This document shows positions 47,581 through 56,588 of a stretch of DNA of 64,000 nucleotides, one piece after another (the stretch's first letter is position 1; every line of letters begins with the position of its first letter). Position numbers and translations under genes: made by a program. Origin of the DNA: Undibacterium parvum (GTDB lineage: Bacteria > Pseudomonadota > Gammaproteobacteria > Burkholderiales > Burkholderiaceae_D). The notes below the pieces were generated by a model that made no database searches, was not told the origin of the DNA, and worked only from the letters and a program-made list of their open reading frames with translations. The stretch lies in assembly GCF_003955735.1 (NCBI RefSeq), contig NZ_CP034464.1:1-64000 (forward strand), given 5' to 3'.

Positions 47581-49385
47581 TGGAAGATATGCTCAAAGAA
47601 TTTGTCGTTGAGGCACTTGACTTGGCGATAAACGTAGAAGAACACCTGCTCTCACTGGAGCGCAATCCAGGGGATATGAACACCTTAAATGCGGTGTTCA
47701 GGTCTTTCCACACCATCAAGGGTGGCGCAGGCTTCATGAATCTAACGGCAATGGTGTCAGCCTGCCACCTCACTGAGAATTTGTTTGACGCACTCAGAAC
47801 TGGACAATCTCCAGTGACGCCGATCGCGATCGAAGCGGCACTGGAGGCCAGTGGCTTTGTTGCCGATCAACTGACTGCCCTATCAAACGGCACCGACCCA
47901 AGTCAGCTTTCGACTATGCCGAAATCGCTGGAACAACTGCTTAATGACGCCATTGAAGGCAAAACAAGCAGCAAAAAACCGGCTGCTCAAGTGATTAAAG
48001 CGCCTGAGGCCACAAGTTCAGCGAACGACTCCACGCCACCACAAACTGGAAGCGACGAGGTTAATTGGGAAGCTTATTACCGTGCGGTAGTTCCAGAAGG
48101 TACTCTACCGGAGCAGCAAGCCTCAGTACCTACCCGCAAGGACGAACATGAGGCCGTCAAAACTTCGCTAGCTAGCAATGAAGTAAAACAAAATGCGCCT
48201 ATTAAAGAGGAAAGCATACGCATCGACGCGATAAAACTCGATGTTTTACTTGAAGTAGCCGGAGAATCGGTGCAGGCTGCAAATCAGGCGGCGGTTTTAC
48301 TCGAAAAACTCTTGCAGTTTAAATTCGATGGCGAAGCTGCGCCTCTGATGTCGGCACTCACCGAAACACTTACACGTGCATCTAGGTACTCCACAGAATT
48401 GCAAAGAGCGACACTTGCTACGCGCATGCAACCAGTCGGGAGGCTTTTTCAGAAGTTCCCTAGATTGATACGTGAATTAGCCAAAGATTTGGGCAAGGAT
48501 GTCGATCTCAACATCTCTGGCGCTGAAACTGAAGTCGATCGTGTCGTAGTGGACAGCCTTTACGATCCGCTGGTCCACATGCTGCGTAACGCACTTGATC
48601 ATGGGATAGAAACATCGGAAGAACGTGCTCAGAGCAATAAGTCTCTGCGCGCCACGATTTCTTTGAAGGCGTGGCAAGAAGCAAGCAGCGTCATGATAGA
48701 GGTGAGTGATGATGGCAAAGGTATGGATGCAAGTCGTTTGCGCGACAAAGCGATCGCCAAAGGCTTAATCAGCACGCACGAAGCACATTCCGATGACGAG
48801 GCGTTTCAACTAGTTTTCCTACCAGGCTTCTCAACCAAAGAAGTGGCCTCTAGCGTGTCTGGACGTGGCGTCGGTATGGACGTGGTGAAAACGGCGGTCG
48901 AAAGACATCGTGGTGGCATACGCATTTCTTCTAAATTGGGATCTGGCACCACCTTCCTAATTCGCTTACCAATTGAGTTATCGATTATCCCAACCATGCT
49001 GGTACGCACCGATGGTGCATCACTAGCATTGCCTATGTCTACCGTACAACGCGTTGTTGAATTGCCAGAAACCTTTGAAAGCGTTGGCGGTCATCCGGTA
49101 TTGCGTGATTTAGGACGGCCTTTGCCAGTGCGCTCTTTGGGGAGAGTACTAGGCTATGAAAAGAGTACGGAACGGGTAGGCATCGTGATTGCAGCCCCTA
49201 ACCCATATATTCTTTCGGTCGATGCGGTAGATGGCACTGCAGACTTGGTAATCAAACCTCTGACTTGCCTTACGACACCGGGTATTACGGGTACCGCCAG
49301 ATCAGCTGAGGGAGAGTTAGTCCTAGTCATCAGCCTTTCATTTTTACTCGATGGATGTAGGGTCACCGAAAGGCTTACCGCATAG
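47580..49385 (+). CDS. cheA: Chemotaxis histidine kinase CheA, short form
   Basis: Autophosphorylating kinase that passes phosphate to CheY. The 601 residues contain an Hpt (P1) domain with the phospho-His near position 44 (FRSFHTIKGGAGFMNL), a linker of about 100 residues with no obvious P2 CheY-binding domain, P3 dimerisation helices, and the P4 ATPase with HMLRNALDHGIE, DDGKGMDASRL, GFSTKEV and GRGVGMDVVKTAVE. A P5 CheW-like domain ends the protein. It is translationally coupled to cheZ. The apparent lack of P2 suggests an alternative chemosensory system or a slower kinase. Confidence 0.92.
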   Translation: MEDMLKEFVVEALDLAINVEEHLLSLERNPGDMNTLNAVFRSFHTIKGGAGFMNLTAMVSACHLTENLFDALRTGQSPVTPIAIEAALEASGFVADQLTALSNGTDPSQLSTMPKSLEQLLNDAIEGKTSSKKPAAQVIKAPEATSSANDSTPPQTGSDEVNWEAYYRAVVPEGTLPEQQASVPTRKDEHEAVKTSLASNEVKQNAPIKEESIRIDAIKLDVLLEVAGESVQAANQAAVLLEKLLQFKFDGEAAPLMSALTETLTRASRYSTELQRATLATRMQPVGRLFQKFPRLIRELAKDLGKDVDLNISGAETEVDRVVVDSLYDPLVHMLRNALDHGIETSEERAQSNKSLRATISLKAWQEASSVMIEVSDDGKGMDASRLRDKAIAKGLISTHEAHSDDEAFQLVFLPGFSTKEVASSVSGRGVGMDVVKTAVERHRGGIRISSKLGSGTTFLIRLPIELSIIPTMLVRTDGASLALPMSTVQRVVELPETFESVGGHPVLRDLGRPLPVRSLGRVLGYEKSTERVGIVIAAPNPYILSVDAVDGTADLVIKPLTCLTTPGITGTARSAEGELVLVISLSFLLDGCRVTERLTA

Positions 49386-49642
49386 CTTTATGCATAGATA
49401 CCACTCTATTTCTCTTTGAGACATTTTTGCCTTAATGAGAAATAGAGTATTCCGACAGAGTCGTCCTGATTCTGTCAAAATAGTGGCATATTCAAAGCCC
49501 TGCAACGCTCAACACATGCGCACTCCCCTATTCAGACTGAAATTCACTGATGAGTTCAATGCTAGGTAATGCGATAACTTATTTAAACAAAGTGCTACAG
49601 TAAAGTTTGCACAGCTTGCTTCCATCTTAAAAATATAAAGTC

Positions 49643-50044
49643 ATGAAAAAATTAGAGAAATCCGACTCAGAATGGCGCAGCCTGCTCTCGCCCATGGAGT
49701 ATGAAGTCACTCGACACGCCGCGACCGAAGCGCCATTTACCGGAAAATTTTGGGACCACCATGCAGTAGGTACCTATATTTGCGTGTGTTGCAATACACC
49801 ACTATTCGAATCCGATGCAAAATTTGATTCTGGATGTGGTTGGCCTAGCTATTTCCGCGCCCTCAATCCTGACTACGTAACAGAGAAAGTTGATCGCTCG
49901 CATAACATGACGCGCACCGAGATTTTGTGTAATATCTGTGACGCTCATCTAGGGCATAGCTTCCCTGATGGGCCAGCGCCAACTGGCATCCGTTATTGCA
50001 TTAATTCTGCATCATTAAAATTTGAACCAAAAGAAACATTATGA
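49643..50044 (+). CDS. msrB: Peptide methionine (R)-S-oxide reductase
   Basis: Repairs Met-R-sulphoxide in proteins using thioredoxin. The 133 residues have two zinc CxxC pairs (CVCCNTPLF and [10 protein letters not shown]), [11 protein letters not shown] and the catalytic Cys in [11 protein letters not shown]. Its TGA overlaps the ATG of yciB (ATGA). The gap 49386-49642 before it holds no gene. Confidence 0.96.
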   Translation: MKKLEKSDSEWRSLLSPMEYEVTRHAATEAPFTGKFWDHHAVGTYICVCCNTPLFESDAKFDSGCGWPSYFRALNPDYVTEKVDRSHNMTRTEILCNICDAHLGHSFPDGPAPTGIRYCINSASLKFEPKETL

Positions 50045-50658
50045 AATTTTTGTTTGACGTATTTCCAGTAATTCTATTTTTCATCACCTATAAATGGGGC
50101 GAAAGCCATAGCGAATTAGCGCAACAATTAGCGACTCAATTCCTCGGCAGTTTTGTCTCCGGTGGAGCGCCGAATGCAGAGCAATCTCCAATATTGCTGG
50201 CCACTGCAGTCACCATCATCGCGTCAATTACCCAGATCTCATTTCTTTTACTTAAAAAGAAAAAAGTCGATGCCATGCTATGGATTTCATTCATCATTAT
50301 CAGCGTCTTTGGTAGCGCAACAATTTACTTCCATAGCGAAACTTTTATCAAATGGAAGCCCACTGTCATTTATGCTTGCTATGCGAGTTCCTTTCTAATA
50401 GGGCAGTTTATTTTCAAGAAAAACCTCTTAAAAGCTGCCATGGGATCTCAACTCAGCATGCCCGATCCGATCTGGGCCAAACTAAGCCTGATGTGGGTGC
50501 TTTACTTCGTGGTCATGGCCCTGGTGAATCTGTATGTGGCATTTAACTTTCCTACCAGTACCTGGGTTAGTTACAAACTTTATTCGATCGCTACCTTGCC
50601 CGCATTTATCGTCGTACAGAGTATTTTCCTTTCGAAATACATAGAGGAGCCGGTATGA
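50041..50658 (+). CDS. yciB: Inner-membrane septation protein A family (YciB/IspZ)
   Basis: A 205-residue inner-membrane protein with about five helices, involved in envelope synthesis and cell division. The N-terminal [20 protein letters not shown], then [16 protein letters not shown], and [39 protein letters not shown] are family hallmarks. The start overlaps msrB and the stop overlaps the bolA-like gene by four bases, so the three are translationally coupled. Confidence 0.93.
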   Translation: MKFLFDVFPVILFFITYKWGESHSELAQQLATQFLGSFVSGGAPNAEQSPILLATAVTIIASITQISFLLLKKKKVDAMLWISFIIISVFGSATIYFHSETFIKWKPTVIYACYASSFLIGQFIFKKNLLKAAMGSQLSMPDPIWAKLSLMWVLYFVVMALVNLYVAFNFPTSTWVSYKLYSIATLPAFIVVQSIFLSKYIEEPV

Positions 50659-50930
50659 ATACGCGTTTTGAGCGTATTCAGGCGCGTCTGATTGAAACTT
50701 TTCAGCCCGTGAGCTGTCTACTTGATGATGACTCGGCTGCGCATGCCGGACACGCTGGCGCAGCCTCTGGCGCCGGGCATTTTAGTTTAAGAATAGTTTC
50801 AGAAAAATTTGAAGGCTTAAATCGTATTTCCCGACATCGACTAGTGTATGATGCCGTTGGCGATATGATGCACTCAGAAATTCATGCACTTGTAATCGTT
50901 GCGCTGGCGCCTTCAGAGATGCCGACCTAA
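50655..50930 (+). CDS. bolA: BolA-family protein
   Basis: A 91-residue protein with the class II KH-like BolA fold. The motif HSEIHALVIVAL near the C-terminus matches the conserved loop. BolA proteins bind monothiol glutaredoxins and Fe-S clusters and affect stress morphology. The middle has an Ala/Gly/His-rich insertion (AAHAGHAGAASGAGHFS) that is common in betaproteobacterial members. Fourth-base overlap with yciB (ATGA). Confidence 0.9.
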   Translation: MNTRFERIQARLIETFQPVSCLLDDDSAAHAGHAGAASGAGHFSLRIVSEKFEGLNRISRHRLVYDAVGDMMHSEIHALVIVALAPSEMPT

Positions 50931-50971
50931 CCATTTTGTTTTTACTTACTTTGTTATTTTAGGAACAGATA

Positions 50972-51745
50972 ATGACTTTTAAACCTGCTCATTTGCTGGT
51001 AGTACTTCTCGCAACCGCAATCCCGGCCATGGCGCAAAATATCGCCACGGTTAATGGCAAGGCAATTCCATCCAGTAAGGTGGAACTGATACTCAAACAA
51101 GCTAAGGCACAAGGTCAACAAGACACGCCTCAGTTACGCGCTCAGATCAAAGATCGCCTGATAGGCATGGAAGTATTGTTGCAAGAAGCCGAAAAAACCG
51201 GTGTTGCTGCCAATTCCGAAGTAAAGACTCAGCTAGAAGTAGCGCGTCAGCAAATCCTTATTCAAGCCCTGATGCGCGAATACGTGGGTAAAAACCCTGT
51301 ATCTGATGCAGATATCACGGCTGAATACAATAAAGCAAAAGCGCAAGCTGGCGACAAGGAGTATCACGCCTACCACATTTTGGTTGAAAAAGAAGACGAT
51401 GCTAAAGCCATCATCTCAAAACTAAAAGGTGGCGCAAAATTTGACGAGTTGGCGAAGCAATCCAAAGATACAGGATCTGCATCTAAAGGTGGCGATCTCG
51501 ATTGGGCCTCACCAGCAACCTACACAAAACCATTTGCAGATGCTTTAGTTGCGTTGCAAAAAGGTCAGTTCACTGAAACGCCTGTTAAAACAGAATTTGG
51601 TTTTCACATCATCAAATTGGATGACGTAAGAACTGCAAAATTCCCTACTCAGGAAGAAGTGAAGCAACAAATCACTGAAGGTTTGCAACAACAAAAATTG
51701 CAGACTTATCAGCAAGCCCTGATGAAGAAAGCAAAAATTCAATAA
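50972..51745 (+). CDS. Periplasmic parvulin-type peptidyl-prolyl isomerase
   Basis: Exported chaperone and prolyl isomerase of the PpiC/SurA kind. The 257 residues start with a signal peptide (LLVVLLATAIPAMAQN), then an N-terminal helical chaperone region (KVELILKQAKAQGQQDTPQL) and a parvulin domain near 135-230 (HAYHILVEKEDDAKAI, GGDLDWASPATYTKPFADAL, VKTEFGFHIIKLDD). The C-terminal helix is rich in Gln and Lys. It is 41 bases after the bolA-like gene and probably cotranscribed with msrB-yciB-bolA. Confidence 0.93.
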   Translation: MTFKPAHLLVVLLATAIPAMAQNIATVNGKAIPSSKVELILKQAKAQGQQDTPQLRAQIKDRLIGMEVLLQEAEKTGVAANSEVKTQLEVARQQILIQALMREYVGKNPVSDADITAEYNKAKAQAGDKEYHAYHILVEKEDDAKAIISKLKGGAKFDELAKQSKDTGSASKGGDLDWASPATYTKPFADALVALQKGQFTETPVKTEFGFHIIKLDDVRTAKFPTQEEVKQQITEGLQQQKLQTYQQALMKKAKIQ

Positions 51746-51766
51746 TTTTTGCTGTTCACGCAGAAT

Positions 51767-51793
51767 AAAAAAGACGCTAAGGCGTCTTTTTTA
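51767..51793 (+). terminator. Bidirectional intrinsic terminator
   Basis: AAAAAAGACGC-TAAG-GCGTCTTTTTT. It ends the parvulin operon on the plus strand and the binding-protein gene on the minus strand, and overlaps the latter's stop codon. Confidence 0.9.
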
Positions 51794-52549
51794 TTGCACC
51801 TGATATTTATCGATCAGGGTATTGAGTTTTCCGGTGCGGTGCATTTCATTGAGTCCTTTATCAATACGCTCTATTAGTTGAAGCGCTTGCGGATGCTGCT
51901 TACTCACGCCGTAGTGCAAAGAGTATTTTTCAGTTTCCGGCAAAGGCAAAATTTGATAGGTGTTTGCCGTAAATGGCAGTAAGCCCAACTTGGCAAAGCC
52001 CAGAAACACCTCGCGCATATCGACCACGATATCGCAGTGCCCTCGATCAATTTTACGTATCAGACTAAGATAACTGGTGGCCCCGCTTTCTATCTGTGCA
52101 GGTGCCAGTTTGGTGTAAAAAATAGAGGCGCCGTGCAAAGCACAGACTTTAAATTTTTCTAAGTCGGCGAGTGATTTTAATGGTGGAGCTTTAAAGTGTT
52201 CAGTAGAAAATAAATAAGCGGGCGTTAAGCTATGATAACTACGAGAGAATACAAACTGCGCCTCTCGTTCTGGCGTCTTGAACGCCGACATCACGACATC
52301 ATAGCCTTCCCGCGCCCTCACCTCCGCCAAGCAACGCGCCCAAGGGCGCAAAGAGATGACTGGCTCAGGCGTCAAAACCGTGCGTAGTATCTCAGCAGAA
52401 AGGCCCTCAACCGTTTTAGATGGCGCAAGCACATACGACATAGGCGGCCAGTTACTATCACCGCCACACGCCCTTACGACCTCAAATGCATGGGCATCGA
52501 GATACATCGCACTCGAAAGACAGAACAAGAGTATGGAAGAGCGCACCAT
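51791..52549 (-). CDS. Periplasmic solute-binding protein (SBP_bac_3-like)
   Basis: A 252-residue exported protein. The ATG at 52549 starts a clean signal peptide (SSILLFCLSSAMYLDAHA). The body has the binding-protein pattern (NWPPMSYVLAP, GLSAEILRTVL, RPWARCLAEVRAREGYDVVMSAFKTPERE, LADLEKFKVCALHGAS) and a C-terminal helix GLNEMHRTGKLNTLIDKY. No ABC transporter genes are adjacent. It resembles the orphan protein at 14206 in type but the two are not close copies. Ligand unknown. Confidence 0.8.
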   Translation of the reverse strand: MVRSSILLFCLSSAMYLDAHAFEVVRACGGDSNWPPMSYVLAPSKTVEGLSAEILRTVLTPEPVISLRPWARCLAEVRAREGYDVVMSAFKTPEREAQFVFSRSYHSLTPAYLFSTEHFKAPPLKSLADLEKFKVCALHGASIFYTKLAPAQIESGATSYLSLIRKIDRGHCDIVVDMREVFLGFAKLGLLPFTANTYQILPLPETEKYSLHYGVSKQHPQALQLIERIDKGLNEMHRTGKLNTLIDKYQVQ

Positions 52550-52639
52550 TGTTAACCACGCTATGAGGTATTTTGCTCTCAATATACGGCTAAGCCCACC
52601 ACTTAGCAAGCGAGTAGCATGCTTAGCCGCGGCCTGTAA

Positions 52640-53875
52640 TTAGGCCTTGCGTGGCTTCTCGATATGGCAATTCTCGCTCAGGAAACGCAGTGCGCCACTA
52701 TACGTCGTATCCCAATCATCCATTAAGTAGGCCTGCGACTCTTCAACAAAGTCCGACCAATCTTGCAGCAACCCTTCTTGCTTCTCATGCGGTGCTGCAG
52801 CTTTGATCCAGTCTATCGCCAGCTCAGCTTGCATACCAGAGGCGCGTATTTTTTTGAGCAAGCTCTTAGCGGTTTTTTCTGGCAAACTGGTCTTAGGGGG
52901 GATGCCGGCTGTGATGCAAAGAAACAAGGTCAGCAAAGAATCGATATCGGTTTTACCCTTAGTCAAACGCGACCACTCTTTTGAGACCAGCGCGTCATAA
53001 TCCGAAGTATCTTCAACTTCGTGATCCCGAATGTAGTAACGCTCTTTTAGCTCATACACCAATCGATCTAATGAGAGAGACGCATCGGCAATCTTGGGCA
53101 TATCTTGCGTGATGATCTCTTGCAAAACGCGCTCGGCGATTGCTTGATACTCGACCGGAATCTCATCGTGGATGGCCGCCAATTTTGCGCGCTGTCGCGC
53201 ACCGGGCTTGAGCTTTGCGGCTTTGACGCGCAGCGTATCGAGCAAGCCAGCAAATTCAATTTGATTTAAGATAGAAATATCCTTGAGACCGATGTAGCGT
53301 ATCAGCATCGCAGAACGAATCACCGCGACCGCCTCGGCTTCATCCTCCTGCAGCAGGCTGGCCGACAAGTCCAATTCCTCCCCAAACCAGAATCCAGCCT
53401 CAATTTCTAGTGCATTTATTTTTCTTTGCGCCAATGCACTACGGTAATCAGTGGTTTTTTCTTTGAGCGACCAAAACTCCAAGAAGTCTTCTACGCTGCC
53501 TTTTTCTTCCCTGCCGAACATGGCGATTTCTGGCATGGCAAACAGGGTTTTCAATAAAGTAGAGCCACCGCGCGACAAGCTCAGGAAGCTATTATCACGA
53601 ATGATTTTTGCAGCAATATCCAAATCACCGTTCGATGTCTCCAGCAAATACAGGCTCGCCAGATTGACGATGCGTTTACGCGCAGCCTCTATCTCTGGTC
53701 GTAAATATTTACTCCCAAAAGCAGCTGCGATCTGCACCATGCCTTTTGGCGCCTCGGTTTTAATTGCGGCTATTTTTTCGCTATCGATGATGCCATGAGC
53801 AAGCCCGTGCACTAAGGCAGACTCAAAGAAAGGACGATTATCAAGAATAGCGATATCAAAATTAGATACGGACAT
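52640..53875 (-). CDS. Large helical protein of unknown function
   Basis: A 411-residue soluble protein, mostly helical, without signal peptide, membrane segments or a motif I recognise. The start MSVSNFDIAILDNRPFFES at 53875 is preferred because a hairpin followed by a T-run (53913-53940) lies inside the longer frame. Other visible segments: FWSLKEKTTDYRSALAQRKI, LLQEDEAEAVAVIRSAMLI, WDTTYSGALRFLSENC. It follows the J-domain cluster on the same strand, but the hairpin suggests it may be transcribed separately. Function unknown. Confidence 0.7.
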   Translation of the reverse strand: MSVSNFDIAILDNRPFFESALVHGLAHGIIDSEKIAAIKTEAPKGMVQIAAAFGSKYLRPEIEAARKRIVNLASLYLLETSNGDLDIAAKIIRDNSFLSLSRGGSTLLKTLFAMPEIAMFGREEKGSVEDFLEFWSLKEKTTDYRSALAQRKINALEIEAGFWFGEELDLSASLLQEDEAEAVAVIRSAMLIRYIGLKDISILNQIEFAGLLDTLRVKAAKLKPGARQRAKLAAIHDEIPVEYQAIAERVLQEIITQDMPKIADASLSLDRLVYELKERYYIRDHEVEDTSDYDALVSKEWSRLTKGKTDIDSLLTLFLCITAGIPPKTSLPEKTAKSLLKKIRASGMQAELAIDWIKAAAPHEKQEGLLQDWSDFVEESQAYLMDDWDTTYSGALRFLSENCHIEKPRKA

Positions 53876-53912
53876 AGGCGCAAAGGCAATCAAAGGTAAA
53901 GGGAGGCGAAAC

Positions 53913-53940
53913 AAAATGACGCCAATGATTTTTGGCGTCA
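53913..53940 (-). terminator. Probable intrinsic terminator upstream of the large unknown gene
   Basis: On the minus strand TGACGCC-N10-GGCGTCA is followed by TTTTG. It lies between the genes at 54029-54778 and 52640-53875. Confidence 0.65.
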
Positions 53941-54028
53941 ATTCCTAATAATTTCAAGACTTCCGCAAAACTGCAAAGGCCAGCCGAACACAGCAAAAAT
54001 CCAAACGCCTTGCATGAAGTCTGCCTAC

Positions 54029-54778
54029 TTAAAGAGCCGACTCTTCGTCATCATCTTTGCCATCGTCAGTATTTTTCGGCATAGGCTCTGCCACACCGAC
54101 CAATTCATCGAGCTCTTCCTGCGCCAAACTGGCTTGGTAAGCGCGATAACGAGAGCGTAATTTCATCAAGACTTCACGGAATATTTCCGGCAGTTCATAG
54201 CGCAACAGATAAGTCACTTCCATCCAATCGTGATCTACCACGTTGGCCATGTCCATATCGGAAGCTCGCGATTCAGTTTCTCGCGTCAGATTCAATAAAT
54301 CGTCATCGATGGCTTGAGTCTTGGATTCGTCACCGTATTCATACAAATCGAAGGTCGCATAGCGGTAAAAATGCTCGACCATCTGGGTTCTATCCAGCAG
54401 GTAATCGACAAGCGCATCGTAGCCGCCTTCAACCTCGGCGATTTCATATAAAAATTCGGCAGGATCAGCGCCCTCGCGGAAAATAACCGAGTTGATCATG
54501 CCGCGCAATTGCTCATGCGTCAAATCACCGTAGCGTTTTTCCAGCACCACGGCTTGAGCGAATTGTTCGGGTGTCACCAGCAGATTAACCAGCGACTCTT
54601 TCGATGCATCATATTCGCGAATAATCGCCAACAAATCCTTAGCTGGAAATTGATCCAAAGCTGCCACCAAGGCCTTGTCACCTTCGGTTTCGGCCAAATT
54701 GGCCAATGCAAATTCGGCGCCAGCGATGTCGCCAGCCATGATCAAACTTTGCGCTTGTATTAGTGCGGGTACATTCAT
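54029..54778 (-). CDS. Unknown soluble protein with acidic tail (J-domain cluster, gene 3)
   Basis: A 249-residue soluble protein. ATG 54778 has a strong AAGGAGA site nine bases after the previous gene. The N-terminal half looks helical and repeat-like (LIMAGDIAGAEFALANLAETEGD, LLAIIREYDASKESLVNLLV), the middle is acidic (FDLYEYGDESKTQAIDDDLL) and the end is a run of Asp/Glu (DDGKDDDEES). No family recognised. It is downstream of the J-domain protein and an acidic neighbour, so a role as substrate or partner of a DnaK system is possible. Confidence 0.75.
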   Translation of the reverse strand: MNVPALIQAQSLIMAGDIAGAEFALANLAETEGDKALVAALDQFPAKDLLAIIREYDASKESLVNLLVTPEQFAQAVVLEKRYGDLTHEQLRGMINSVIFREGADPAEFLYEIAEVEGGYDALVDYLLDRTQMVEHFYRYATFDLYEYGDESKTQAIDDDLLNLTRETESRASDMDMANVVDHDWMEVTYLLRYELPEIFREVLMKLRSRYRAYQASLAQEELDELVGVAEPMPKNTDDGKDDDEESAL

Positions 54779-54787
54779 ACTATCTCC

Positions 54788-55387
54788 TTAATCTTTACGG
54801 TCAAAACCTTGTTCGGCGAGCCAATCTGAGCCGGCCTCGCCCAAGTCATAATCATCACCGTCATCACCGTCATCGCGTCCGTGGCGGCCGTAATTGCCAT
54901 CCAAGTCGCCATGCTCTTTCAAATCCTCGCTGCCATCCTCGTTCTGCTCATCGCTATCATCCTCATCGGCACTGGTCGATGGGCTGGACTGGCGCGATTG
55001 CTTGCTCTTATTGAGATACTCGAGACACGCCGCAGTCACCATGAAGGCCGCGCCATCGGCGTCCTTCAAGACGATTTCGCTGAGCTTTTCCGCCCAAGGC
55101 TCGAGCTTGACAGTCTTGGACAACTCAGCCCAAGTCGGATGCTTATTTGCTTCTTTCGATGCCAAGGACTCCATCACCAGAGGATTCATGAAGCGAAAAC
55201 CGGTGTGAAAAGCCACGGCCAGCATTTCAGGATTACTTGCCATCATGGGTAATAAGAAAGGCAGTTGCTCGCGCTTTTCGATTAAGCGTCCTCTTAAGAT
55301 GTCTTTACCTTCAGAGTCGGTACGCAGATCATCTAACTCGGCGTTATACACCGAGATTAAATCTTCAAAAAATCGTGAAAATTTCAC
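54788..55387 (-). CDS. Unknown protein with very acidic C-terminus (J-domain cluster, gene 2)
   Basis: A 199-residue soluble protein. The start is GTG 55387, overlapping the TGA of the J-domain gene (GTGA) and preceded by CAGGAG, so translation is coupled. The first two thirds are helical (FSRFFEDLISVYNAELDDLR, MMASNPEMLAVAFHTGFRFMN). The last third is a disordered acidic tail (DEDDSDEQNEDGSEDLKE, DDGDDGDDYDLGE). No known domain. The acidic tail could mimic nucleic acid or recruit a chaperone. Confidence 0.75.
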   Translation of the reverse strand: MKFSRFFEDLISVYNAELDDLRTDSEGKDILRGRLIEKREQLPFLLPMMASNPEMLAVAFHTGFRFMNPLVMESLASKEANKHPTWAELSKTVKLEPWAEKLSEIVLKDADGAAFMVTAACLEYLNKSKQSRQSSPSTSADEDDSDEQNEDGSEDLKEHGDLDGNYGRHGRDDGDDGDDYDLGEAGSDWLAEQGFDRKD

Positions 55388-55662
55388 TTCAATACTCCTG
55401 ATAAATAATTCGCCCAAATCTCGGTGGCGGTGTCTAGCGGTGACTCTAGCAAATTACGACGTCGATTCTCATCATAAGCAGCACGTGCTGCATCATCCGA
55501 CAAGACGTCATAAGCTTGCTTGACTGCATGGAATTTCTCCGGAGCGAGCTCGGAGGCATTTCGATCCGGATGAAACTCGGCCGCCTTCAGCCTAAACGCC
55601 TTCTTAACCTCGGGCAAAGTCGCGGTAACGGCAATGTCGAGTATGTGGTAGTAGTCTTTCAT
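55384..55662 (-). CDS. Minimal J-domain protein (J-domain cluster, gene 1)
   Basis: A 92-residue protein that is almost only a J domain, which stimulates the ATPase of an Hsp70 such as DnaK. MKDYYHILDI opens helix I, helix II leads to the invariant HPD loop at residues 31-33 (FHPDRN), and helix III carries KFHAVKQAYDVLSD. About 25 residues follow (RRNLLESPLDTATEIWANYL). There is no Gly/Phe region, no zinc domain and no client-binding domain. ATG 55662 is preferred over GTG 55668. It is coupled by overlap to the next gene, suggesting it delivers Hsp70 to those products. Confidence 0.9.
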   Translation of the reverse strand: MKDYYHILDIAVTATLPEVKKAFRLKAAEFHPDRNASELAPEKFHAVKQAYDVLSDDAARAAYDENRRRNLLESPLDTATEIWANYLSGVLK

Positions 55663-56108
55663 GGACACTCGTCGTTGAGCTGCAGTCGTTGGGCTGCATG
55701 TTGCGCCTCATTGCCTCAGTTCAAATGTCACGAACAGTGGGCCGATGAAACTAAAAAATCTCAAAAATAGCAGACTGAACAGCGCGACTAAACAGCGCAA
55801 CTAAAGAGGCAAGTTCAAACTGTAGTCCTTGAGCTAGCGAATATAAATTCCTAGCGCCCCTGGATATTGAGCGGCGCCATCAGCACACCTTTAAAGTGCG
55901 CCAGCAAGCACCCGCACAAAATTTCATCGCGCTCTGCATTTGCAGGGAGTATGTCAAAAAATCAGGCGTTTCGCACAATATCCATGTGGCATCTGTACAT
56001 ATACCCCTAGGAGTACCTGGGGGAATTTAGTGCCAAATACGCTCGGGCGGCAGCCACATCCTTAGTCGCAACATAAGCCGCCGCCATGCGAATTAAACGC
56101 GCTTAAAA
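55663..56108. other. Intergenic region, no gene seen
   Basis: The 446-base gap between the J-domain gene and slyD (both minus) contains a 13-base tandem duplication (aacagcgc-acta, near 55777-55806) and an imperfect palindrome TACCCCTAGG...CCTGGGGG near 56005. It presumably holds the promoter of the J-domain cluster. Confidence 0.4.
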
Positions 56109-56588
56109 CTAGTGGTCGTGCCCGTGCTCGCCATGTACGTGGCCGTGCGCAACTTCTTCTTCTGTCGCAGCGCGTACATCGAGCACAGTTGCTTCGAAGC
56201 GTATGCTCATACCAGCCAAAGGATGATTGCCGTCTACCGTAACACGGCCAGAATCAATTGCTGTCACGCGAAACTGGAAAGTCTCTTCAGTCTCTGGATC
56301 GCGCGTTTCGAACATCAAACCGACTTCTATATCCGGTGGAAACAGGCCGATCTCTTCTTCACGCAAGAGTTCTGCATCAAATTCACCAAAGGCTTCATCT
56401 GGTGCCATGGTGACCATGACAGTCTCACCGACGGTCTTGTCTTCCAGTGCCGCTTCGACAGCAGGCAAAATATTGTCGTAACCACCGTGCAGATATACGA
56501 TAGGTTCGTGGTTTTTATCAATCACTTCACCATCCATATTGAACATGGTGTAATTGAGCGTAACTGCGGTATTTTGTGTAATTTTCAT
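56109..56588 (-). CDS. slyD: FKBP-type peptidyl-prolyl isomerase SlyD
   Basis: Cytoplasmic prolyl isomerase and metallochaperone. The 159 residues show the split FKBP domain (VTLNYTMFNMDGEVIDKN, GYDNILPAVEAALEDKTVG, PDEAFGEFDAELL), the IF insert (RVTAIDSGRVTVDGNHPLAG) and a His-rich tail (HGHVHGEHGHDH) for nickel binding. ATG 56588 is used. Confidence 0.95.
   Translation of the reverse strand: MKITQNTAVTLNYTMFNMDGEVIDKNHEPIVYLHGGYDNILPAVEAALEDKTVGETVMVTMAPDEAFGEFDAELLREEEIGLFPPDIEVGLMFETRDPETEETFQFRVTAIDSGRVTVDGNHPLAGMSIRFEATVLDVRAATEEEVAHGHVHGEHGHDH

Noticed and set aside
56010..56090. Short minus-strand frame (MAAAYVATKDVAAARAYL) after slyD
   Set aside because: About 26 residues with no ribosome binding site or start support; could be a gene remnant but not demonstrable.
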